In this document: positions 34,321-45,380 of the stretch, piece after piece
How the letters are laid out: each line of letters opens with the position of its first letter
How positions within the stretch are numbered: position 1 is the stretch's first letter
Assembly: GCA_026874595.1 (NCBI GenBank)
Contig: CM049322.1
Location: 36,823,840 to 36,887,839 of the forward strand
Reading direction: 5' to 3'
Source of the DNA: Sipunculus nudus
Lineage: Eukaryota; Annelida; Sipuncula; Golfingiida; Sipunculidae
DNA: 64,000 bases
Position numbers and translations under genes: made by a program
Notes under the pieces: generated by a model
The model's input: the letters and a program-made list of their open reading frames with translations, nothing else
What the model was told of the DNA's origin: nothing
Database searches by the model: none

Positions 34321-35746
34321 TGAATAATATGTTCTCTAGTACAAATTTATACAATTGTTTGGTTTGTTTTTCTACTGATCTACAGATTGTGATATATACT
34401 CGAAGCAGAAGGGAGGATAACACACATGGTTGGCTTCACATTTGTGAAATTTTGTGAAATTTCCTGTTTTTCTGGGGTTTTTTTGGGGGGGGGGGGGGTT
34501 AATTTCCCATATCAAACTTTAACTATATAAAATGTGCTCATACATAGGAATACAATCTGACTTTTTTTTACTTAAATGTATTTAAACATAGCAGTGTTTA
34601 TACACCATAACTATTAACTCATATTTTTACATTAACTATAACGTGAGCTTTCCCAGGCTATTGGTTCTAAGATATGCAAATTGTTTGGCCAGCAATGATA
34701 GTGATATGACATAATATTGACTGAACCAAAAACCTATAATAGTACACATGTATTCACTCTTTTTACACTATGTATCATAAGTTAATGTGTCTAGTGCGAA
34801 CAAAGTTGAGGAGTTTTATCCACTTAAACTGAAAGTCTTTCAACTCCCATGGAAAAAGGAGCTCTCAGATCAAGATTATAGTTACCAAAGTTTGACAGGA
34901 TAACAAACAATATCAAGGGAAAAGCAGTTACTAATGGAATCAGATTATCTGACAGATTTAACTGACACAAGGTCAATATAAGGTTGTACACAACAAATTA
35001 ATAAATTTATTTTCCTGATCCATTGCATATGATATCTGAAATCATGAAGTCATAGAAGTTATAAATTCTTATTGTAACTTTAGGTTACCTTAAATTCTAC
35101 TTTATATTCAATAGTCTGTGCTACATTCAGCTTACAGACATATCCTTGAAAAAATATCACCACATTTTATCTAACATTTGTGACCATAGTGTCCCTTATG
35201 GGATTTTGTTGATGGATCATCAAAATACTCAGAGTGCGAAGAAGTTGTGATGGTTTATCTGGCAGCTTTGAACTTCTTTTTAACAACCAAAGCAAATGGT
35301 CTAGCATTGGTTGAAACAGAACTAAAAACAATTAATGAAACAACTATCTATCACTAGAATTTCCATAAAACAAGGACTGTTATACCGAAGAATAAACTGT
35401 GTACATGTATAGGGAACTGTAATCTAAGAACTGGAATGAATTAAATATAGTCCTTTTGTGGAATTAAAAAATCAAACAATAGCACTTTGTTTTGGGACAT
35501 AGCATGTCTCTCCCAACTAAGATGATCATCAATCAAATAAAATGCAGATTTCAAAAGATTCAGTGATTAATGGAGGAGATTTAGGCTTGGTCTACATTCA
35601 GTAAATGGTAAATAATGTTGACTTTAGGATCAAATATTTATATAGATCTAGTACATATTTAAGTCTAATCACAAAACAAATTTCCTTTTCTTTAAAAAGT
35701 CAAAGGAAATAATTTTATGAAAAATGATTACTATATTATATTTGAT
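34321..35746. other. Non-coding DNA with a poly-G run
   Basis: 14 G at 34,485-34,498 after a T run. No other feature recognised in about 1.4 kb. Confidence 0.35.
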
Positions 35747-35751
35747 AACTC

Positions 35752-36140
35752 CAGGGCTCAACATTGATGGTCAACTATTTGCCCGGGAAAGTAGAATTTC
35801 CAGAAAATGGTGGTAGGGCAACCATAAAATGGATTCCTATTTACCCAACTAGGCAAATATTTTTTTAAGCAGGAGTGAAGTCATATTGTAATGCCTCTGG
35901 CTTAAATTACTTGCATGTTTCTATCTGTGCAAATGCTAAAGAGAAAAATTATTAACAAACAAACTTTTGAATATATGGATATTGTTGCAAAATAATCATG
36001 TGGATCACATTTTTTGTGGTTGTGGCTAAGATCACTGATTTTTGTGGGACAAGTAAAAATTCACGTAGGGCAAACAAAAACTAGTTGTCACTTAATTGCC
36101 TGACTTGGCAAGTACTTTCAAAAGTAAATGTCAAGCCCTG
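35752..36140. mobile_element. 389-bp hAT-like MITE with 5-bp target duplication
   Basis: Left end CAGGGCTCAACATT; reverse complement of the right end CAGGGCTTGACATT (12 of 14 match). AACTC lies immediately outside both ends (35,747-35,751 and 36,141-36,145). GGGCAA words are inverted inside each end. The terminal CAGGGCTTGA is typical of some hAT groups; a 5-bp duplication is shorter than the usual 8 bp but is known for a hAT subgroup. Confidence 0.75.
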
Positions 36141-37129
36141 AACTCTATTCAATCAATAAACTGCTGGATAAACCACTTTATTCATTTAATTAAAACTGCT
36201 TAGAATTTGGAGTGCGTGACATATATGAGAGATAACTTTTTGTCTGTTTGTACATCAGTCTATAATGAAACACAGGTAGCTAAAACTGGCGAAGGTACAA
36301 TGAAGACAGCTGGGTCTTGTTGTAAGATATATCCGACTAGAATGAGATTGTTTTTGCAAAGCAAAAAATATATATGTCTCACCTCCCTATGGGCCTTCCA
36401 TCCCCAATTTTAAGGGAAAAAATAAGGACTACTTCAAAAGTCAAAGCATTCACAAATAATTTCTATTCTTGCTGATTTGACCTTAATTTTGAAACCTTCA
36501 GAGATTTTTCCAGAAACATTTCACATATCAGATTTCATGAAAATATACTGAGAGGCTCAAATGTTAAAACGTTCACAACAAATTTCTATTTTGGGCTACT
36601 TGGCCTTGGAATCTCAATTTAAACTGAATAGTTGCTTAGAATGGGGCAAGGTGAAGAGCAAGCAGAATTTCAGTTTTAAGTATAATGAGTTTATACCACT
36701 AAATTATTTTAAAAAGGTGGGGAAAAAAGCAATAATTTAAAGCAGACAAATGACAAATGAACTTATAAATATATATATTTCCATTAAAATGTTGCAACTT
36801 TCTACAAAAGATTATTGAAGTATATGCTTGCAACCTTTAGGCAACCCAAGAGAATTCCTATAAACATATACTCTCAAAATGTGAGCCTTTACAAAAAAGG
36901 AATTAGGAGGTGTTACTACAAGAATAAAAAAATATGTTCAGGACATGTTAATTCTGCTGTGTGATTCTGTTGCTTGTTGGTACTTCTATTTCGAACTAGA
37001 CCTTAATCTGAGCCCCGCTTTGTGTTGGTAAAGATAGCATGGAATTAAATTCAATCAGAGTCACAGTGTGACTTGGTTATAACAAGGTCCTCTGAGAGGA
37101 CTTTTTTCTGTAGGTCATGGGCAGTATTT
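36141..37129. other. AT-rich non-coding DNA
   Basis: No recognised feature. Confidence 0.3.
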
Positions 37130-38065
37130 TTTCACTGGTTTAAAGGATAATGTCCTGAAGCATTTTTTTTTATGAAAGCTATGTTCAAAAAATAAGATTG
37201 GAATTTTTTCACTAGATACTGTCCTAAAGGGTTGCTTTTCATGAATGTTATGAACAAACTATTGGAGGATAATTTCTTTAAAAGATACTGCACTGAAGTA
37301 TTTTTCTCTTTTGTGAAAGCTATGTTCAAACTTAGATATTTCTTTATAAGACACTGTACTGAAGTTTATCTTTCATGAAAGATATGTTAGATGGTAATTT
37401 TTTTAATATCGTTACTGTCCTGAACATTTTTTTTTCTTTAAGCTATCAGAGGTTAATTCTTTAAAAGATACAGTGCTGAAGGATTTTTTAATGAAAGCAA
37501 TGTTCAAACTAAGGATAATTTCTTTAAAAGATGCTGCACTGAAAGTTTTTTTTCATGAAAGCAATGTTCAAACTATTAGAGAATAATTTCTTTAAAATAA
37601 TTACTGTCCTGAAGTTTTTTTTTTAAGCTATGTTCAAACTATTAGAGTAGAATTTCTTCACTAGATACTGTCCTAAAGGGTTGTTTTTAATGATAGCTGC
37701 GATCAAACTTTTAGAGGTTAATTTCTTTAAAAGATACTGCACTGAAGTATTTTTCTTTTGGGAAAACCATGTTCAAACTAAGGATATTTTCTTTGATAGA
37801 TACTGTTTTGAAGGGTTTCTTTCATGATAGCTATGTTTGAAATATTAAAGGATAATTTCTTTAAAATATACTGCACTGTAGTATTTTTTTCATGAAAGCA
37901 AAGTTCAAACTACGGATAATTTCTTTAATAGATACTGTTGTGAAGGGTGTCTTTCACGAAAGCCAATATTTGAGGATAATTTTTTTAAAATATACCGCAC
38001 TAAAGGATTTTTTTTTCTTTCAAATTTGGGGAACAAACTATTTGGGGACAATTTCTATGCTATGT
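37130..38065 (+). repeat. Minisatellite of about 65 bp, about 13-14 units
   Basis: The core GGATAATTTCTTTAAAAG followed by ATACTGCACTGAAG and then CATGAAAGCTATGTTCAAAC recurs at about 37,202, 37,265, 37,335, 37,393, 37,451, 37,513, 37,581, 37,647, 37,716, 37,783, 37,850, 37,914 and 37,974. Two unit types (ACTGTCCT and TGCACTG) partly alternate, hinting at an old dimer. Confidence 0.85.
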
Positions 38066-38782
38066 AAAGAATTGTCTATAATATGAGACAAATAAAGTGA
38101 ACTCTATTAGATGAAAGTTGAAGGAACATATAAACAGTGTCACAGTACAGTTATACTAAAGAGTTCCAACACTGTTTGAAAAAAAATATAAGCAAAAAAA
38201 AGAATTAAAAAAATGTTAATAATGTTCATTTTTCTCAATTTAAACAGTTTTATGTATTTTTACAATGTGATTTGGTAGGCCTGATTAATGTTATAAAGGG
38301 AATAAGTGCCATCTTAAGTCCATTATCTTAACTAAAAATTCTTAACTTAAACACCAGTAAACCTAAATAAAGAAAAAAAGAACTTAAAAAAAATTGTAAT
38401 GCTACACATTAACTCCCTGGAATGCAATTTCTCCCTACAGTCACTGAAATCAATTCTACATCCAGTTGGGAGAATGTGCATTCCGAGCTGGTGTCCCTCG
38501 TAGACTGGCAAATTAGTCGTAATGGATACTTACTGTAGGCCCTTTTCCCTAAGACTTCCATGGAAGACCTTCGGGGAATCCTACATTTCATGAGATGTTT
38601 AGTGTAATCTAGTAGAGTCTTAAACTTGGTAAAGCTAAGGAAAGGTCAAGCTAACTCAAACCTTTTTTCTCACTACATCGATTTAAGTGAGTTCTATGCT
38701 TTTTTCCATTCATAGGGCTTTGCAAATCGAGAAAAGCCCCAGTCATTGATATAGAAATCATAAAATATGTTAAATGTTGGCC
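38066..38782. other. Non-coding DNA
   Basis: No recognised feature; a CpG-bearing patch at 38.41-38.59 kb has an open minus frame without other support. Confidence 0.3.
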
Positions 38783-39050
38783 TTTCTGTGGAGCATGGTG
38801 GCATAATGGTTTGAAGTTGGACTTGTGACCACAACATTGTGGGTTCATGTCCCATTCTGACTGCTATCTGCACTAAGACTCCTAGCCAAAGTCTTTACCA
38901 ATAGGTTGTGCTCTCTCGAACCAGGAGTGAATTAGTACTGGTCATGGATGGCAGGCAAATGAAGAACGAATAACTTTCTAACATGTGTTGTGGCTATGTG
39001 GGTTGTATGCTTCCAAGGGAACAAAGAAAAGCTGCAAGAATGAACAGGGG
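38783..39050 (+). mobile_element. tRNA-derived SINE, family alpha, copy 2 (most complete)
   Basis: A box TGGCATAATGGTT near 38,800 and B box GGGTTCATGTCCC near 38,840 have tRNA-like spacing. The body carries TAGGTTGTGCTCTCTCGAAC, and the 3' segment GTATGCTTCCAAGGGAAC to GAAAAGCTGCAAGAA is also found near 45,330. It adjoins a family beta head at once. Confidence 0.65.
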
Positions 39051-39055
39051 AAGGA

Positions 39056-39119
39056 CGTAGCCTCATGGTTAATGTGTTGGTCTTCAGAGCTGAAGGTCCC
39101 CGATTTGAAAGTCAGAAAG
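39056..39119 (+). mobile_element. tRNA-derived SINE head, family beta, copy 2
   Basis: TAGCCTCATGGTTAATGTG and CCGATTTGAAAGTC correspond to the A and B boxes of the 18.1-kb copy, the second partly decayed. Confidence 0.4.
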
Positions 39120-39270
39120 ACTAGAATTTTGCAAAGGGTGTTTTGCAACTTGTGAGCTTTGAACTTCCATATATATATGCAACCAACCATTTTAGGTTAC
39201 AAGGTTTTTATGTTTATCTACATTACTGTGTTTACCAACAGCCTGTTTGTCAACATGTACTTCAAAGAAT
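39111..39270 (-). mobile_element. Fragment of the TTAAAGG MITE family
   Basis: TTTTGCAACTTGTGAGC, CATATATATATGCAACC and GTTTACCAACAGCCTG match interior blocks of copy C in the same orientation. Both ends are missing. Confidence 0.55.
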
Positions 39271-39409
39271 AAACTTGTTGACATGCTAACCACTTCCACC
39301 AAAGCTCACATTGTCTGCTCAGTTGAAAGGATGAGCTTCATCTGTGATTTTCTTGATATCCTGTTTACTGAGGTGTTCCAAATTTTCTGATTCATGAAAT
39401 TAACCTCTA

Positions 39410-39942
39410 TTAAAGCCAGCTGTTTACATGCTTTACTTGTAGAGTATTTGGGATTTCTTGCCTTCTCTGGGTGCATATAAATGAGCTGCATTAAATTTCT
39501 GCTTACAAATATATTTATAAAGGTGCTGTGATGGATTTATTAGCAGTTTTAATTTACAAGCTGTTTGTTAACAGAATCCACATGCTCATGTTGACAAAAG
39601 GAAATACCATGTGACCCAAGGTGGTATACATGTGCACTGGCTGATGTTCTTGAAAGCATTGAAGCAACACAATCTTTTGTCATTTGCAAATCTCTGTTTC
39701 CTCTGATTTGCTGCTAGATGACCTTGCTGGACATGTTTGGATTATGATTGGTGGCCATTTTGCCAAGCCCCCCACATGTTATAAACACATCAGTATAAAC
39801 AAAATGGACAGCCTGTGCCCAGTGGGATCGACACTAATTTTTGGCTTTTACAGGAATTTTATCTTTATTTGTTTGGCTATAAAAGAGATTATCTTTATTA
39901 TTTACTGGTAATACAAGTCAGATATCAGAATACTCCCCTTAA
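39410..39942 (+). mobile_element. TTAAAGG MITE family, copy E (533 bp)
   Basis: The left tip TTAAAGCCAGCTGTTTAC and right tip ACTCCCCTTAA are weakly inverted. The interior parallels copy A (ACCCAAGGTGGTA, CCCCCCACATGTTATAAACAC, GGACAGCCTGTGCCCAGTGG). This is the most diverged copy. Confidence 0.6.
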
Positions 39943-39953
39943 GTACTGGTATA

Positions 39954-39956
<3 letters not shown>

Positions 39957-40007
<51 letters not shown>
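39957..40007. repeat. (TA)n microsatellite
   Basis: About 51 bp of TA alternation, 14 bp past the right end of MITE copy E. Confidence 0.95.
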
Positions 40008-40010
<3 letters not shown>

Positions 40011-40668
40011 CAACGGATTTGGTTTAAAAAATGATTCAAGCTGTGCAATAAATCTGTGAATATATGATGAATCAAAAATGTAAGAAATCTTCACAATAAT
40101 TGGTTTTCTTGCTATATACCAGTCCTGTGGGTGAGTGCTGGCTTTCTGCTGGTGTGACATTCTGACAGTTAACGTGAATGGCTTAAAATATAAAATTTAA
40201 TATTCTTCCCTGTTTAATGGCGCTGTCGTCTTCAATATTAAGCTCAGTTTGAAGTATATGCCTCTGTGAAATTAACTTTTAAGCAAAATCAATGGGAATT
40301 CCTTTTTGTATCTATAATCAGGAAGTTGTGGGACATGTTTGCCGTGCCGTTGTAGAAGCACTAGCTTTTGTAAATTTGATTTTTAACTTTGCCATTCTCA
40401 AATCATGGTGTTTTTACACCTGATAAGTTATTGATTACCAATTAAACTTTGCTTCATTTTTTTTTTTACATTTGCAAGTGCTTCATTACAGAAGGCATTC
40501 AAAAATTATTTTTCAGCATGTTTCTGTTACACACTTTACCAATAATGAGGCAGTAGTTAAAGCTGTTACACTGGACCAAATTTTCCTGTAAGGTTGCTAA
40601 ACATGATATCTAACCATCTAGAAATCACCTGATACAAATGGTTAACATACTGCTTAATTCATTAATAT
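40008..40668. other. Non-coding DNA
   Basis: No recognised feature. Confidence 0.3.
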
Positions 40669-41635
40669 ATGACTGTTGCAGGGCTTCGTCAAATCTCTAT
40701 TAAAGGTTTGTGCTCAGTGAATGTTGTATGCCTAAGCCTACTGAATGCTATAAGCCTTGGCCAAGTGATTGTTGCAGGGCTGACCCTAATGAATGTTGCA
40801 GGGCCTAGTCATATGGGTGCTGCAAAGCTCAGCCTATTGACATTTGCAGGGCAGAGGTTAAAGAATATTGCAGACCTGAGCCAAGTGGCTTTTGTCAGCC
40901 TGAGCCTCGATCATGATTGTTGCAGGGCTGTGCCTCGTGTGGTGCAGGGATGAGCCTCGTGGGTGTTGCAGTGCTGAGCTAATGGATGTTGCAATGTTGA
41001 GCCTCATGTCTGCTGCAGTGCTAAGCCTCCTGACTGTTGCAGTGCTGAGCCTTATGAATTTTGCAATGCAGAGCCTCCTGGCTGTTGCAGGGCTGAGCCT
41101 TATGATTGTTTGTAGGGCTGAGCCTCATGACTGTTTGCAGGGCTGAGCCTCATGACTGTTGCAGGAGTGTGCCTGATGACTGCAGCAGTGCTGAGCCTCA
41201 TGAATATTGCAAGGCAGAGCCTCATGGCTGTTACAGGGCTGTGCCTCATGACTGTTGCTCAGCTGAGCCTTGTGACACAGTTACAGAACTGACCCTCATG
41301 GTTGTTGCAGGGCTGTGCCTCATGTGTTGTGCAGAGCTGAGCCTCATGGTTGTTGCAGGGCTGTACTTCATGTGTTGTGCAGAGCTGAGCCTGATGGGTG
41401 CAGCAGTTTTGAGCCGAATGGCTGTTGCAAGGCTGAGCCTCATAACTTTTGAAGTGCTGAGGTTCATGACTGTTGCAATGCTGAGCCTAATGAATGTTGC
41501 AGTGATGAACCAAATGACTGTTGCAAGACAGAGCCTCATGGCTGTTGTAGTGCTCAGCCCATAAATGTTACAGATCTGAGCCTAATGATGATTGACTGTT
41601 GCAGGGCTGAGCCTCATGACTGTTGCAGAGACTGC
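40669..41635 (+). repeat. 24-bp minisatellite, about 40 units
   Basis: The consensus unit is GACTGTTGCAGGGCTGAG plus CCTCAT. Because 24 is a multiple of 3, frames stay open for long stretches (octapeptides TVAGLSLM or DCCRAEPH on plus, MRLSPATV on minus). Small indels move the opening from one frame to another (40,669-40,953, 40,913-41,146, 41,106-41,564), which argues against a translated repeat protein. Units vary by a few bases. Confidence 0.9.
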
Positions 41636-42078
41636 TGGGTGTAAAGAGATTGTGCCAACAGCATGTGTGTGTGGGTGGTAGAGAGGATCTTAAAATGCTC
41701 TCTCCCGCGGGTCTGAAAAGTCATTACATTCTGGGACAAAAAATATGGCTTCTGAAAGCCAGTTTTATATCTGCTCTGATGGCTTGTTAACATCCAGTCT
41801 ATGAGCTACAGCACCACAAAAAGGCAGTCTTTAAGAACTGGGAGTGTTACTATCCTGGACATTCTAAAAAGAAAGACAACACAAAGCTTACATGACAAAA
41901 AGGTTTAGAAAATTTCTTCTTGAAGTCAATAGGTAACCAGAGGAACACTCTACTGGTAGAGTGCAAGAACCTCTGCCCAGCTTCAACATGTGGGCAATGC
42001 ACACAAAACTTAACAAAAATCCATACAAAATTTTCCAGACATTTTGTACGCTAAGGATAATTAAGACAGATAAAACAA
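41636..42078. other. Non-coding DNA
   Basis: No recognised feature. Confidence 0.3.
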
Positions 42079-42086
42079 TTATATAC

Positions 42087-42948
42087 TAGTGGTGGGAGTC
42101 GGTTCCTTTTTCATAATCGATCATCGGTTTGGGCAAACTGATCGATGATCGATTATTAATCGGTTCAGACAAATATAAAGAAATGTGCAATTATCTTGGA
42201 AACTGTACTCTTTTAACCCAGCCCGCATGTCTCAGGAATTCTACCTGACGAAAAAGAAGTTTTTGCCTTTTTTATACTTTCCTTTTATCACTAAGATGTG
42301 CAATTCAAAGTTTCATTTTAATTAATTATAGTAATCAAGAATTAAATCACAGTCCAGGACATCTACTTGCTGCCCTCATGAATACTTCCGCATAACATTT
42401 TAACTTCTTTACATGCATAATGGTTTCACAGGCCTGCCAGAAAAATTACAGGCCCATTTAATTTTTGGTAACAATTAACAAATAAGTAATTGAAAGTTAA
42501 AAATATAATTACTCATGCGGCAGCGGCACCTGACATCAGTTGAGGCGATTATTTCTAAGAGAATCTTGCAAAATTGGCATAGACCTGGAGCATTATGGAG
42601 TATTTTTACGCCAAACCGCCCATATTTTGCAATGAATATCTCGTTAGAAAACTCTCCGCTAATTCTGCAGCTCCCTGCCAGTCCACAGAAGTAAAATAAA
42701 TACTCCTTTCTTTCATCTACCGTGTCATACTCAGTTATATACGGAGGTTATTTGGGAACACAGACTCATTATATGAAGCGCGGAATGTTGGTTTTTTTTT
42801 ATTATTTTTTTGCCTATACCTTAAAGACATTCTGGTAAAAACAATCATGAGTATGATGTAATCGATAGTTGCCTTTCGTAATCGAGCGCTTGAAAGTCGC
42901 AGCAAACCGACTGACCTCCGAAAAAACTCGATGATCGGCCCACCACTA
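42087..42948. mobile_element. 862-bp non-autonomous hAT element with exact 8-bp target duplication
   Basis: TAGTGGTGGG at 42,087 and CCCACCACTA ending at 42,948 are perfect 10-bp inverted ends. TTATATAC lies directly outside on both sides (42,079-42,086 and 42,949-42,956). An 8-bp duplication and TAGTGGTGGG ends are hallmarks of hAT elements. A subterminal inverted repeat at about 42,114-42,158 (ATCGATCATCGGTTTG against CAAACTGATCGATGATCG) could bind transposase. There is no transposase frame, so it depended on a trans-acting enzyme. Confidence 0.92.
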
Positions 42949-43087
42949 TTATATACCTACTGGTACATCCTGCTAAAAACATTTACACGAGTTCAAGAAA
43001 ATTCATACATTGCTGGTCTTCTTGAGATATGTACTCACTGAAAAACACAAGAATTGAGCTGGAACTGAAAAGAACTAGAGAGAGATA

Positions 43088-43507
43088 TTGTGGTTGCCTT
43101 TTTGTTTATGAGGGTTTCAATTTGACAATATTCTCAAAACATGAATTAACACAAAATAAAACCTACGTGAATAAGAGTCCCATTGTGGAAGGCAATTTGA
43201 AGGGTAAAGGATTGATATTTAACATAAATAATAAGATCTTGTATGTTCAATGATTGCTCTCATAGATTTCAGATCTTTAAAATTACCTGTCATTAAAGAA
43301 AAAATATTTCAACTCTTTTGATGTTCAATTGTCTAATTATTAAGATTTTGTGCAAATATTATTTTATATAATTAATGCAAATAATAATGCTTTATATTTT
43401 GTGTAGGTTTTTCATATCGCAAGATTGCGAAAATGAAACCCTCCCAAAAACACTGGAGCTCTTAAGATCGCAAAATTTTAACCCCGCAAATATGAAGCAA
43501 ACCACAG
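43088..43507. mobile_element. MITE family CTGTGGTTG, copy 2
   Basis: Left TTGTGGTTGCCTTTTTG; right end GAAGCAAACCACAG, reverse complement CTGTGGTTTGCTTC. TA flanks both tips. Subterminal GAGGGTTTCA words are inverted (ATGAAACCCTC on the right). Confidence 0.7.
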
Positions 43508-43550
43508 TATATAAAGAGAAAAAGAGAAGAATATAATAACACACATTAAC

Positions 43551-43556
43551 TTTATT
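43551..43556 (-). terminator. Possible poly(A) signal AATAAA (minus)
   Basis: Minus-strand AATAAA followed by GTTAATGTGTGTTATT, a GT-rich downstream element. It lies directly after the coding-like island at 43,560-43,704. Confidence 0.25.
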
Positions 43557-43559
43557 CAC

Positions 43560-43704
43560 CATGGTGATATGATAGACTTCATCACAGGTGTAATCAGAAA
43601 CAGACCTGTCATAACGAGCCATTCCTGAGTCAGTGGCCCCGGTAGGTGTGAATAGGTGTGTGACAGCAGGAGATTTCAGGCTGCGCTTGTCCTTCATCAA
43701 TAGT
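43560..43704 (-). CDS. Candidate exon, unknown protein
   Basis: On the minus strand an excellent acceptor (CTTTCCAATTATTTCCAAG, ending 43,705) leads into a 48-codon open block that includes LLMKDKRSLKSPAVTHLFTP and MARYDRSVSDYTCDEVYHIT. Possible donors are ATG|GTGAAT at the left end and CAG|GTCTGT inside. The longer open frame (133 codons) runs on into the neighbouring MITE, which argues that coding ends here. AATAAA overlaps the donor region, so a terminal exon or 3' UTR is an alternative. No family is recognised. Confidence 0.3.
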
Positions 43705-43896
43705 CTTGGAAATAATTGGAAAGATAATAGAGGGGCAGCACTGTCTAGTATTAGGCAGGCTTCAGGCTTAATCAGGGACATCAGTGGTAACATTTGTCAC
43801 CAGGGGCAACATTCCCAGCAGACTCTGGGTGATAAGCATGCAGAAAGTCCATTTGGGATTACCATTGCCAATCGACTGGCAGTTTCCAGTCCAGAT
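43705..43896. other. Unassigned, relatively G+C-rich DNA
   Basis: Open frames on both strands, none with a motif. On minus CTGCATGCTTATCACCCAG could be another acceptor. Confidence 0.2.
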
Positions 43897-43985
43897 GCAG
43901 AGAGTCGTGTATGCTTGTTTGAGAACTGGACTTGTCACTTGTGACTCCAAGATTGTGGGTTCAAGTCCTGTTCTGACTGTCCCCC
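43897..43985 (+). mobile_element. SINE family alpha head, copy 3 (truncated)
   Basis: GGACTTGTnACTTGTGACTCC and the B-box-like GGGTTCAAGTCCTG match the head of the 38.8-kb copy. Confidence 0.55.
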
Positions 43986-44541
43986 ATACTTAGAGTTCTC
44001 TAGTAAACCAGTAAAAAGAAGAAGTAGGACAATAGTAGGAATAGAAATGTAGAAAAAACAGGACAAAAGTGAGAAACAGAAGGAAGGAAGGACAAGGCAA
44101 AAGAAGAAATGAAACTACACATATAACAACATTTTTTTAAATATGCTAATTAATAATGCTCATTCTTGATACATGAATGAATGGATAAAATAGTATTATT
44201 GAGATCATATTTAGAAGTTTTATTTGGTATGTAGATAAGGTAAAAGGCCCCATGAGAGAATCTGTTTTTTTAAGTGTTTGATGATGTGGTGCTAATAATT
44301 GCCTACAAAAATATATATAACACTAGCACACTGACAGAGCATTTTGAAAGAACATGTTAAAATTAAAGCCCCCAAAAGCAATTAAAAAACAAGTTTCTTT
44401 AATAAGAAACAAGGAATATAGAGGATATGTCAAAGAAAATACAAAAAGTAAAATTACTGGAAAGCTTTCCTTGGCACTATACTTACAGACAGGCCCAACA
44501 TGACTGGTGTCATCACATAACTGTAGCAATGTGACATTGGC
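43986..44541. other. Non-coding DNA
   Basis: No recognised feature. Confidence 0.3.
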
Positions 44542-44897
44542 TTAAAGGGGCCTATTCCAACATCTGGTGTCTAATAAAACAGATAATCTCTTGAATATTT
44601 TATAAAGATAAGTCAGAAAATGCCAATCCTTCAGCACACAGGCTGTTTGTTTTGTTTACATCTATGTGTTTATAACATTTAGCGGGCCTGCTAAATTAAC
44701 ACTATCATATTCAACAAGGTGAAGGACATCTGGCAGTAAATTTGATGAACCAAAATTTTCCAAAGCATTTTGCAATGAGTGACCATTAAACTTCTGCAAA
44801 TAATTAAGCTGTTAATTAACCTGGAGTTCATTCATATGGTAATTAGCCAGAAATCACACAAATTCTATAGAAAATGTAGGTAAATGGTTGGCTTTAA
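44542..44897 (-). mobile_element. TTAAAGG MITE family, copy D (356 bp)
   Basis: Left tip TTAAAGGGGCCTATTCC; right tip GGTTGGCTTTAA. The interior shares AACAAGGTGAAGGACATCTGGC and GTTTATAACATTT-type blocks with copy C. Confidence 0.7.
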
Positions 44898-45209
44898 AAC
44901 TTTGGGGTAAAATCAGGGTTGCACCAGGATAGATCAGGACAGATTTGAGTGACATCAGAGAAGACATTGAGACATTTTTAAACATTTTAAAAAATGTTTA
45001 AAAGTGGGGTGACACTAGGACTCATCAGGGTGACATCAGAACGCTTTTTTTAACATTGGGATGATATTTAGCCTTGACAATATGACACTCAGGCTTCTGA
45101 AATAAACTGACAGGTCTTCAGTTCATCAAAAATCAACATCATGGGTGGCAGGCAGTTGCTAGATGATATTGTGACAGCACTTGCACAGGAAACACGGAGG
45201 TGAATTCAA
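44898..45209. other. Non-coding DNA
   Basis: GGGTGACAnnAG phrases recur near 44,935, 45,005 and 45,027, a loose short repeat. Confidence 0.35.
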
Positions 45210-45380
45210 TCAGTGATTACTTGTGTGCAAGCCTTAAGAATGTGCCCTCTCAACCCAAGGGTAAAAGGAGCAGAATTATGCAGAATATACCATCTAGCAA
45301 CTATTAATGTATTATGGTTGCTTCATTTGTATGCTTCCAAAGAGCTGAGAAAAGCTTCAAGAACAATTGTAACTTCAATT
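45210..45380 (+). mobile_element. SINE family alpha, 3' fragment
   Basis: TTGTATGCTTCCAAAGAGCTG followed by AGAAAAGCTTCAAGAA matches the 3' segment of the 38.8-kb SINE. Confidence 0.45.

Noticed and set aside
18100-39119. Possible tRNA genes at 18.1, 27.05, 38.8, 39.06, 43.9 and 58.85 kb
   Set aside because: A and B boxes are present but the sequences do not give complete cloverleaf arms and they continue into SINE bodies, so they are SINE heads.
41106-41564. 152-codon ORF with DCCRAEPH and LMVVAGL octapeptides
   Set aside because: It switches repeat frame midway through indels, so no single repeat protein is maintained.
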